Source: an uncultured Oscillospiraceae bacterium
GTDB taxonomy: Bacteria > Bacillota > Clostridia > Oscillospirales > Oscillospiraceae
Length of the DNA: 64,000 bases
Direction: 5' to 3'
Assembly: GCA_947623745.1 (NCBI GenBank)
Contig: CANQHN010000015.1
Coordinates: forward strand, 1-64,000
The position numbers were made by a program, and so were the translations under genes. Below the pieces are notes generated by a model, which saw only the letters and a list, made by a program, of their open reading frames with translations, searched no databases and was not told the DNA's origin. Shown here in pieces: positions 7,372 to 15,084 of this stretch; position 1 is the first letter of the stretch, and every line of letters begins with the position of its first letter.

Positions 7372-8391
7372 ATGATCCAAGTAGAGCATCTTACCAAATA
7401 CTACGGCGATCACCTGGCCGTCAACGACCTCAGCTTTGAGATCGGCGAGGGCCACGTCTACGGCTTCCTGGGCCCCAACGGCGCCGGGAAGTCCACCACC
7501 ATGAACATCATGACCGGGTGTCTCTCGGCCACCGAGGGCCAGGTCCTCATCGACGGCCATGACATCTTCGAGGAGCCCAATGCGGCGAAAAAGCTCATCG
7601 GCTACCTACCGGAGCAGCCGCCCCTGTACCTCAATGAGACACCCATGGAGTACCTGCGCTTTGTAGGGGAGGCCAAGGGCCTCCGGGGGACGGCGCTGGC
7701 GGAGCAGATCGATGCGGTTATCGACCAGACCGGTATTCGGGAGGTCCGAAACCGCCGTATCTCTGCCCTGTCCAAGGGCTACCGGCAGCGGGTGGGCATC
7801 GCCCAGGCCCTGCTGGGAGACCCCCGGGTCATCATCCTGGACGAGCCGACCGTGGGACTGGACCCAATTCAAATTCTGGAGATCCGGGACCTGATCCGCG
7901 AGTTGGGACGGACCCACACGGTGGTGTTCAGCTCCCATATCCTCTCTGAGGTCCAGACCATCTGCGACGAGATTCTGATTATCGCCCACGGGAAGCTGGT
8001 GGCTTTCGGCCAGCCGGAGGACCTGGAGAAGCGGCTGCTGGCCCCCAGCGAGATCAGCCTGACGGCAGAGGCCGGCCCGAAGCCGGTAAAGGCCATTCTC
8101 TCCCAGGTAGCCCACATTACAGACCTGAGCGTGGAGGAAACGGAGTCCGGCGTCACGAAAGTCCACATTTGGACGGACCACGGCGATATCTACGAGGCCT
8201 CCCGCTCCATCTTCTTCGCCTTTGCGGCGGCGGAGACGGCCCTGCTGGAGATGAGCCTGAAGAAGGCCAACCTGGAGGATATCTTCCTGGAACTGACGGA
8301 GAACGCGCCCACCGAAGCCATCCCGGAGGAAACGGCATCGGCGGGAACAGAGAATCCGGAATCTGAGGAAAGCGAGGCGGCGGAACAATGA
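7372..8391 (+). CDS. ABC transporter ATP-binding protein
   Basis: ATPase subunit of an ABC-2 type exporter, 339 residues. Walker A GPNGAGKST (about 34-42), signature LSKGYRQRVGIAQ and Walker B VIILDEP are present. The C-terminal part after the nucleotide domain ends in a very acidic tail of about 30 residues rich in Glu, Ala and Ser, which is not a core family feature. The start at 7372 follows AAAGGAGG. It overlaps the permease gene by 4 bases. The gene set (ATPase, permease, GldG-like, DUF4340) resembles GldAFG-type transporters of unknown substrate. Confidence 0.92.
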   Translation: MIQVEHLTKYYGDHLAVNDLSFEIGEGHVYGFLGPNGAGKSTTMNIMTGCLSATEGQVLIDGHDIFEEPNAAKKLIGYLPEQPPLYLNETPMEYLRFVGEAKGLRGTALAEQIDAVIDQTGIREVRNRRISALSKGYRQRVGIAQALLGDPRVIILDEPTVGLDPIQILEIRDLIRELGRTHTVVFSSHILSEVQTICDEILIIAHGKLVAFGQPEDLEKRLLAPSEISLTAEAGPKPVKAILSQVAHITDLSVEETESGVTKVHIWTDHGDIYEASRSIFFAFAAAETALLEMSLKKANLEDIFLELTENAPTEAIPEETASAGTENPESEESEAAEQ

Positions 8392-9251
8392 TTGCGGTTT
8401 TGAAGCATGAGCTGAAAAGCTATTTCCACTCTCTGACGGCCTACGTGTTCGGCGCGTTCCTGCTGGTGTTCGTGGGCCTGGGGGCGCTGATCTACAACAT
8501 CCAGTCGGCCTACAGCAACTTCGAGTTCGTCCTCAGCTTCTGCTGCCTGGTATTCGTGGTGATCGTACCGATCCTCACCATGCGGACCATCGCCGAGGAG
8601 CGGCGGCAAAAGACAGACCAGCTGCTTTACTCCCTTCCCATCACCACCACGGAGGTCGTCCTGGGGAAGTATTTGGCCCTGCTGGCGGTGTATGTGGTCC
8701 CTCTGGTGGTCATCTGCCTGTATCCGATGATCTTCGCTCAGTTCGGAGACGTGTATTTACCCACAGCCTACGGCTCCATCCTCGCCTTCTTCTTCCTGGG
8801 GGCGGCGCTGATGGCGGTGGGGGTGTTCCTCTCCTCCCTCACGGATAATCAGGGCTTCGCCGCTGGTATTGGCGTGGCGGTGATCCTGTTCAACTACTAC
8901 AGCGTCAGCCTGTCGGAGTATGTCTCCCAGTCCACCGTGGGCTCCGTCATCGCTCTCCTGGTGGTCATCCTGGCCCTGGGGGCGTTGATCCGGTATCTGA
9001 CGAAGAATACCAATCTGGCCTATGGCTTCTGCATCGTTCTGGTTCTGGCCCTCACAGCGGCGGTGTATTTGGACAACAGCCTCTTTGAAGGGCTGCTGCC
9101 CAGGATCATGTCCACCCTGTCCCTTTTTGAGCGGTTCTATGTGTTTGTCAACGGGGTCTTTGACATGACCGCGATCGTGTACTATCTGACGGTGATCGTG
9201 TTCTTCCTGTTCCTGTCGGTGCAATCCCTGGAGAAACGGAGGTACAACTGA
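8388..9251 (+). CDS. ABC-2 type permease (GldF-like)
   Basis: Integral membrane permease of 287 residues with about six hydrophobic helices, starting MIAVLKHELKSYFHSLTAYVF, which is typical of GldF/NosY-type ABC-2 proteins. The cytosolic loop EERRQKTDQLLYSLPITTTE matches the conserved coupling segment of the family. It overlaps the ATPase by 4 bases and shares one base with the next gene, so all four genes are one translationally coupled operon. Confidence 0.88.
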   Translation: MIAVLKHELKSYFHSLTAYVFGAFLLVFVGLGALIYNIQSAYSNFEFVLSFCCLVFVVIVPILTMRTIAEERRQKTDQLLYSLPITTTEVVLGKYLALLAVYVVPLVVICLYPMIFAQFGDVYLPTAYGSILAFFFLGAALMAVGVFLSSLTDNQGFAAGIGVAVILFNYYSVSLSEYVSQSTVGSVIALLVVILALGALIRYLTKNTNLAYGFCIVLVLALTAAVYLDNSLFEGLLPRIMSTLSLFERFYVFVNGVFDMTAIVYYLTVIVFFLFLSVQSLEKRRYN

Positions 9252-10678
9252 TGAAGAAGCTCTTTGATGGGACGGACCGTTTAGCTTTCCGTGGCGGGTC
9301 CTACTCCCTCATCGTCACGATCCTCGTGCTGGCGATCCTGATCGTGGTGAATATTTTTGCCTCTGCCCTGCCTTCCACGGTGACCAAGTACGACATGAGC
9401 GCCACCCAGCTCTATTCTGTCACCAGCAACACCAAGGTAGTGCTCAACAACTTGCAGCAGGACGTGACCATCTACTGGGTGGTCCAGGCGGACGAGGAGG
9501 ACGATATCCTGGAAAATCTATTGGCCAAGTATGAGAGCCTGTCCTCCCATGTCTCAGTGGTCAAGAAGAACCCGGATGTGTACCCCACCTTCGCAGCCCA
9601 GTATACCGACGAGGACGTCCCCAACAACAGCCTCATCGTGGAGAGCGGAGAACGCAGCCGGTATATCGCCTATGATGACATCTACCTGACGGATATGGAT
9701 ATCTACTCCTACTCCTACAACACCTCCTTTGACGGCGAGGGGGCCATAACCTCGGCCATCGACTATGTGGTCACTGAGGACCTGCCCAAGCTCTACACCC
9801 TGGAGGGTCACGGGGAAACGGAGCTGCCCGCCACCTTTGCCGACCAGATCAAGAAGGAGAACATCGAGGTGGAGAGTCTGTCCCTGCTGACCACGGACGC
9901 CGTTCCGGAGGACGCGGACTGCCTGATGATCTACGCGCCGGAGAGCGATTTCTCGGAGGCGGAGGCGGACCTGCTGGCGGACTATGTGTCCGGCGGCGGT
10001 AAGCTGCTGGTCATGGCCGGACCAGCCAGGGACAGCGCATTGACAAACCTTCAGAGCCTTTTGACCCGGCATGGTATAGAGCCGGTGGAAGGAATCGCAG
10101 TTGACACAGACCCGGGGGGATATCTGGCTTATGAGGGCCCTTCCGTTCTGATCCCCACACTGGAGAGCAGCGACGTCACCGATGCCCTCCTGGAAGAAAA
10201 CTACTACGTGATGATGCCCATTTCCCAGGGCCTGGATGTGTCCGGGGCCGGCAGCGGCGTCACGGCCCTGCTCACCACCGGAGACGCCGCTTTCAGCAAG
10301 GCCGCCGGGTATGAGCTGACCACCTATGAGAAAGAGGAAGGCGATATCGACGGCCCCTTTGCTCTGGCGGTCTCCGTGGAGGACGGCGACGGCCGGATGA
10401 TCTGGTTCTCGTCCTCCTACTTCCTGGAGGATATGTTCAACGCCTACTCCTCCGGGGCCAATGGGGACTTGGCCATGAACGCTCTGTCTGCCCTGGTGGG
10501 AGAGCGGGAGGCCATGGCCATCCGCAGTAAGTCCCTGAATTACAACTATCTGACCATCAGCGAGTCGACCGCCTCCCTGCTGCGGATCGTCATGATCGGC
10601 GTGTTCCCCGTGGCGTTCCTGGCCGTTGGCATCGCGGTAGTACTGAGGAGAAGGAGGCTGCAAAATGAAGCGGTCTAA
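9251..10678 (+). CDS. GldG-family ABC transporter auxiliary protein
   Basis: Membrane-anchored protein of 475 residues with an N-terminal helix (about 18-40), a large extracytoplasmic domain (Gldg/ABC_transp_aux type) and a C-terminal helix (about 440-463) followed by a basic tail. The domain includes the family's YVSGGGKLLVMAGP strand near residue 250. Such proteins accompany GldF-like permeases and are thought to form the periplasmic or extracellular part of the transporter. It overlaps the next gene by 14 bases. Confidence 0.85.
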   Translation: MKKLFDGTDRLAFRGGSYSLIVTILVLAILIVVNIFASALPSTVTKYDMSATQLYSVTSNTKVVLNNLQQDVTIYWVVQADEEDDILENLLAKYESLSSHVSVVKKNPDVYPTFAAQYTDEDVPNNSLIVESGERSRYIAYDDIYLTDMDIYSYSYNTSFDGEGAITSAIDYVVTEDLPKLYTLEGHGETELPATFADQIKKENIEVESLSLLTTDAVPEDADCLMIYAPESDFSEAEADLLADYVSGGGKLLVMAGPARDSALTNLQSLLTRHGIEPVEGIAVDTDPGGYLAYEGPSVLIPTLESSDVTDALLEENYYVMMPISQGLDVSGAGSGVTALLTTGDAAFSKAAGYELTTYEKEEGDIDGPFALAVSVEDGDGRMIWFSSSYFLEDMFNAYSSGANGDLAMNALSALVGEREAMAIRSKSLNYNYLTISESTASLLRIVMIGVFPVAFLAVGIAVVLRRRRLQNEAV

Positions 10679-12077
10679 GAAGCTGATCCTCCTGCTGGGG
10701 GTGCTGGCACTGGTCTCCCTTGCCGCCTTTGCCGCGCTGCGGCACGAGGAGCGGGTGGAGCAGATTAAAAACAGCGACGAGATCATCCTGGAGCTGCCGG
10801 TGGACTCCATCCAGTCGGTGTCCTGGGAGCAGAACGGCACCGCCCTGGCCTTCCACCGGGACGGCCAATGGCTTTGGGATGAAGATGACGCTTTCCCGGT
10901 GGATGACGAGAAGCTCGACGGGATCCTGGAGCGGTTCGCGGCCTTCGGCGTGTCCTTCATTATTGAGGATGTGGAGGACTATGGCCAGTACGGCCTGGAC
11001 GACCCGGTGTGTACCATCGACCTGACCACGGAGGACCAGAGCTATACAGTCACCCTGGGCAATTTCAGCAATATGGACCAGCAGAGGTATGTGTCCCTCG
11101 GAGACGGAAACGTGTACCTGGTGCAGGAGGATCCTATGAACGATTTTGAGGCGGAGATCAGCGACTTCATCCAAAATGATGAGACACCGGATTTGGACCA
11201 GGTATCAGGCATCCGGTTTGACGGCGCGGAGGCCTATGCCGTCACGTACACGGAGGACAGCCCCGACACCTACTGCGCGGACGACGTGTACTTCACGGAG
11301 CAGGGAGGGAAAAACCTGCCGCTGGACACGACCCGGATCAGCACCTATCTCCAGCGCGTCAGCTCCTTGGGCCTGACCGATTACGCCACCTATAACGCCA
11401 CGGCGGAGGAACTGGAGAGCTACGGCCTCACTGACCCGGAGCTGACGGTGGCGGTGGACTATACCGCGGAGGATGAGGACGGCAATGAGAGGCCGGAGAC
11501 CTTCACCCTCCATATCAGCCGGGACCCGGAGGAACAGGCCGCCGCCGAAAAGGCGGAGGCCAACGGCGATGAGGAGATTCCGGAGGTCACCGGCTACGCT
11601 CGGGTAGGCGAGTCTCAGATCGTCTACCACATCACCGCCTCCGACTGCGAGGCGCTGCTGGCCTGTGGCTATGATTCCCTGCGGCACAGAGAGGTGCTGA
11701 CCGCGGACTTCGCGGACGTGACGCAGCTGGATATCTCTCTGGATGGGGAGGACTACACCCTCACCGCCCAAGGGGAGGGCGAGGACCGCACCTGGGCCTA
11801 TCAGGATGAGGAGCAGGACATCACCGCTCTGCAAGGTGCCCTGGAAGCCCTGATGGCGGACAGCTTTACTGATGAACAGCCCTCCGGCAAAGAGGAGATC
11901 GCCCTGACGGTCCATTTGGATGATGAGGACTTCCCCCAGGTCAGGATCGAGTTGTACCGCTATGACGGCGAATCCTGCCTTGCTGTGGTGGACGGCAAAC
12001 CGGTATCGCTGGTGTCCAGGGCGGATGTGGTGGACCTGATCGAAGCGGTCAACGGAATTGTTTTGCGGCGCGGGTAA
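10665..12077 (+). CDS. DUF4340 domain-containing membrane protein
   Basis: Protein of 470 residues with one N-terminal membrane helix (about 5-24) and a long acidic extracytoplasmic region containing DUF4340-type repeats (YGLDDP near residue 109 and YGLTDPELTV near 249). DUF4340 proteins are regularly encoded after GldG-like proteins in this operon type. Their job is unknown; a structural or substrate-interacting surface role is inferred from context. It is the last gene before a strong hairpin. Confidence 0.85.
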   Translation: MKRSKKLILLLGVLALVSLAAFAALRHEERVEQIKNSDEIILELPVDSIQSVSWEQNGTALAFHRDGQWLWDEDDAFPVDDEKLDGILERFAAFGVSFIIEDVEDYGQYGLDDPVCTIDLTTEDQSYTVTLGNFSNMDQQRYVSLGDGNVYLVQEDPMNDFEAEISDFIQNDETPDLDQVSGIRFDGAEAYAVTYTEDSPDTYCADDVYFTEQGGKNLPLDTTRISTYLQRVSSLGLTDYATYNATAEELESYGLTDPELTVAVDYTAEDEDGNERPETFTLHISRDPEEQAAAEKAEANGDEEIPEVTGYARVGESQIVYHITASDCEALLACGYDSLRHREVLTADFADVTQLDISLDGEDYTLTAQGEGEDRTWAYQDEEQDITALQGALEALMADSFTDEQPSGKEEIALTVHLDDEDFPQVRIELYRYDGESCLAVVDGKPVSLVSRADVVDLIEAVNGIVLRRG

Positions 12078-12096
12078 TTGGCGTAAGCTGATATAA

Positions 12097-12130
12097 AGCC
12101 AGGCGGCGGGGATGTCCCCGCCGCCTGGCT
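12097..12130 (+). terminator. terminator of the ABC operon
   Basis: A 15-bp GC-rich stem starting AGCCAGGCGGCGGGG, 20 bases after the stop codon. The T-run is poor, but position and stability fit a terminator. Confidence 0.7.
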
Positions 12131-12717
12131 GCTTAACAAGATACGGTGAGAAGATCGCGAAAAGCCCTTTATTTGCAAGACTTTCGGAGGATTTCATTAT
12201 CGCCCTGTAATTTGTGATAATACTTTGAGATTTTAACGAGTTCAAATCGGGATCGGTGGAGCAAAGTCTAACGGAAAAGCCGCTGAGATTGTCTGCATCA
12301 TTTTACAGCATAGCAAGATAATTCCAGAAAAAACAAATTGTGATCACTTTCTATTTTCACATTTCGTGGTGCAGGATTGACCTGTGTGAAATTTGTATAC
12401 ACTGTACCGAATTACAAAAGCAAGAAGGGCCGCACTCTGTGCGGCCCTCTTTCGTGGATTACAGCAAGGTGTCGGGATGCCCCAGGCGTGCACACTCTGG
12501 CCGGTGTGCGGAACAACCTCTAATGGGTAGCGCATCCCCTGTGCGCCGCTGCAGTATCCCGCGTCCATCTGCGCATGATCCGGATCGAGGCTGCTGTCCC
12601 GGAAACCATCGCGGCCCATCCGGCCCTGTGTCTGAGCGCGCCACATTGAATCGCTCCGCCAGGCGGTCCTGCCCACCTGAACCGCACCTGGAGGAACTGG
12701 CCCGGGCAGTTGGTCGT
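12131..12717. other. intergenic region between convergent genes
   Basis: No credible gene. Bases 12140-12420 are clearly more AT-rich than the rest of the window. A GC-rich hairpin (GGGCCGCAC..GTGCGGCCC) at about 12428-12447 could terminate glycogen synthase transcription from the minus strand. Bases 12450-12700 return to high GC without coding features that I recognise. Confidence 0.5.
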
Positions 12718-14589
12718 TCAGAAGGTCAGCTCCAGATACAGCTGCTTATACTGCTCCGCGGAGCGGTCCCAGGACACGTCCTTGTCCATGTCCCGCTGGA
12801 CCATCTCGTCCCAGCACCAGCGGTTGGTGAAGAACAGGGTCTTGGCCCGGTTGATGGCGTCCAGCAGCAGGCCGGCGTCGTACCGGTCGAAGGTGAAGCC
12901 GTTGCCGGTGTTGGAGAACTGGTTGTAGGGCTCCACGGTGTCCCTCAGGCCGCCGGTCTCCCGGACGATGGGGATGGTCCCGTAGTGCATGGCGGTGAGC
13001 TGGGTCAGGCCGCAGGGCTCGAACCGGGAGGGGACCAGCAGGGCGTCCGCCCCGGCGTAGATCCGGTGGGCCCGGGTCTCGTCGTACATGATGTTGGAGC
13101 ACACGCTGCCCTTGTAGGCGTTCTCGTAGTACCGGAAGGAGTCCTCATACACCATGTCCCCGGTGCCCAGCACCACGATCTGGGTGTTGCCGTCCATGAT
13201 CTGGGGGATGATGGCGTTGAGCAGGTCCAGGCCCTTCTGGTCGGTGAGCCGGGAGATGAGGCCCAGGATGAACTTGCCGTCGTCCTGCTCCAGCCCCAGC
13301 TCCTCCTGGAGGGCCCGCTTGTTCTCCTTCTTCCGGTCCAGCACGTTGGTGATGTCGTAGTTGACGGGCAGCCGCTGGTCGGTCCAGGGGTTCCAGGTCT
13401 CGCAGTCGATGCCGTTCACAATGCCCCGCAGCTTGCCCGCGTGATACCGCAGGTGGGCGTCCAGGGTCTCGCCGTACTCGGGAGTCTGGATCTCCCAGGC
13501 GTAGGTGGGGCTCACCGTGGTGATGGCGTTGGTGTAGGTCAGGCCGCCCTTGAACATATTGGCGTCCACCCAGTTGGTGGTGAGGGCGTCCTTGTTGAAC
13601 ACGTAGTCGGGCAGGCCGGACCAGTACCGGATGTGGGGGATGCTGTAGATACCCTGGAACTTCAGGTTGTGGATGGTCAGGATGGTCTTGGCGGAGGCCA
13701 GCTTGGTCTGGTCGAACATGGTGCGCAGGTACACGGGGACCAGGGCGGCCTGCCAGTCGTGGCAGTGGATGATGTTGGGGATCCAGTCCATATAGTTCAG
13801 CGCCGCCAGGGCCGCCTTGGCGAAGTAGCAGAACTTGGGGATATCCGTCACCAGATCGGTGTAGGGGTTCCCCCAGCCGAAAAACTCCTCGTTGTCGATG
13901 AAGTCGTAGACCACGCCGTCCCAGACGTACTCCATGATGCCCACATAGTAGGACCTGCCGTCGGAGCAGAGGTCCATCTGGAAGGCCCCCCGGTAGATCA
14001 TCTTCTCCTGGTACTCCCAGGGGATGCACTTGTAGCGGGGGAGGATGACCTTCACGTCGCAGTTCTGCTTCACCAGGGCCCTGGGCAGGGCGTACATCAC
14101 GTCGCCCAGACCGCCGGTCTTGACGAAGGGGTAGCACTCAGAGCCGATGAAAGCCACGCTCCGTCTGGGAGTGGTGTAGACCTCCGCCTGGGGTGCCTCT
14201 ATGGCGGCCTCCTCTGGAGCGGAGACGGGTGTCTCAGCGGCGGTCTCCGCCGGAGCAGGAGCAGACGCCTCCACGGCGGTCTCCGCCGGAGCGGGGGCGG
14301 GCACCTCCACGGCGGCCTCCGCCGGAGCGGGGGCAGGTGAATCCACAGCGGTCTCCGCCGCGGAGGGAACGGGTGTCTCGGCGGGGGTCTCCGCTATGAC
14401 GGGGGTGAGTTTCGCCGCCTTGGCCTTCCCGGCCGGCACAGTCTTGCTTTTCCGCGCCTTGGGCGCTTTCGCAGGCGCCGCTTTTGCTTTGCCGGCGCTT
14501 GCCTTGGCGGCGGTCTCCGGCTTGCTCTCTGTCAGGTCCGCCTCCGGGACCGCTTTACTCCGGCCTGTGGTTTTTTCAGTCTTGCTCAT
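12718..14589 (-). CDS. glgA: glycogen synthase with repetitive N-terminal tail
   Basis: ADP-glucose-dependent starch/glycogen synthase (GT5), which extends alpha-1,4-glucan chains in the cytoplasm. The catalytic part begins near residue 145 (SVAFIGSECYPFVKTGGLGD; KTGG is the ADP-glucose motif), and the C-terminal Rossmann half has SRFEPCGLTQL near residue 520. The extra ~140 residues in front are low complexity: a Lys/Ala-rich stretch, then Ala/Pro/Glu repeats. Most GlgA proteins (about 480 residues) lack this. The start is ATG 14589, or TTG 14595, which is better spaced from GGAGG. No other glycogen genes are adjacent. Confidence 0.93.
   Translation of the reverse strand: MSKTEKTTGRSKAVPEADLTESKPETAAKASAGKAKAAPAKAPKARKSKTVPAGKAKAAKLTPVIAETPAETPVPSAAETAVDSPAPAPAEAAVEVPAPAPAETAVEASAPAPAETAAETPVSAPEEAAIEAPQAEVYTTPRRSVAFIGSECYPFVKTGGLGDVMYALPRALVKQNCDVKVILPRYKCIPWEYQEKMIYRGAFQMDLCSDGRSYYVGIMEYVWDGVVYDFIDNEEFFGWGNPYTDLVTDIPKFCYFAKAALAALNYMDWIPNIIHCHDWQAALVPVYLRTMFDQTKLASAKTILTIHNLKFQGIYSIPHIRYWSGLPDYVFNKDALTTNWVDANMFKGGLTYTNAITTVSPTYAWEIQTPEYGETLDAHLRYHAGKLRGIVNGIDCETWNPWTDQRLPVNYDITNVLDRKKENKRALQEELGLEQDDGKFILGLISRLTDQKGLDLLNAIIPQIMDGNTQIVVLGTGDMVYEDSFRYYENAYKGSVCSNIMYDETRAHRIYAGADALLVPSRFEPCGLTQLTAMHYGTIPIVRETGGLRDTVEPYNQFSNTGNGFTFDRYDAGLLLDAINRAKTLFFTNRWCWDEMVQRDMDKDVSWDRSAEQYKQLYLELTF
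14215..14400 (-). repeat. tandem repeats encoding the Ala/Pro/Glu tail of GlgA
   Basis: About four imperfect units of 36-48 bases built around GCGGTCTCCGCCGGAGC encode APAPAE(T/A)A(V/A)E-type peptide units. The unit similarity at DNA level suggests recent expansion by slippage or recombination. Confidence 0.75.
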
Positions 14590-14595
14590 TGCCAA

Positions 14596-15023
14596 ATGAC
14601 ACCTCCAAAATAGAACATTGTTAAGTTTTCCATATACTACTATATTATCCCAAGTGATGCAATTTCGAATCTGACAGGATTTTGTTCTGAATCCGGCCTT
14701 TTTTTGGTCATTCTGAGAGGGCTCCGGAGCCCTCGGCATCCGGAGTTCAGCCGCGCTGCGGTCCCATCGTCCACACCGGTGCCGGTGGGACTGCCCACCG
14801 CCTGCCCCGCATCGCCTCGCTGCTCGTCCGGGAGGGGCTGGGCTTTGACTGCCTCTTCGGCGCCGGCCCTGGCAGCGGCCTAGTGCCCCGCCGCTGGAGG
14901 CGAAGATGGTGCGCATCCGACGGAAATCTCAGGTTTTTCACCCGTCGCGGGGCGGCTGCCGGATTGGACCGGGGCGGCCTTCGGCAGCGCCTGACAGGCG
15001 ATGCCCTTTCGGGCAAAACCGCA
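14596..15023. other. intergenic region between divergent genes
   Basis: Bases 14600-14700 are AT-rich and should hold the glgA promoter (a GATAATATAGT stretch on the minus strand near 14640), but I cannot place it firmly. A perfect 18-bp palindrome (GAGGGCTCCGGAGCCCTC) lies at 14717-14734. No gene is seen in 14740-15020. Confidence 0.4.
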
Positions 15024-15052
15024 TTGCTTTTTTCCATCTTCTGTGATAAGAT
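15024..15052 (+). promoter_or_regulatory. promoter of the hybrid kinase operon
   Basis: TTGCTT (15024-15029), 17-bp spacer, TAAGAT (15047-15052), 32 bases before the start codon. Confidence 0.5.
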
Positions 15053-15084
15053 ACTTTTGATAGACGCAAAAGGGTGGAATTCTG

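Noticed and set aside
12340..14340. 666-residue open frame opposite glycogen synthase
   Set aside because: It is antisense to a certain gene, is rich in Gly/Val/Asp/His repeats typical of complementary-strand GC-rich codons, and has no ribosome site.
14740..15020. Gene remnant between glgA and the hybrid kinase
   Set aside because: Short frames here show no family features and no start signals; treated as plain intergenic DNA.
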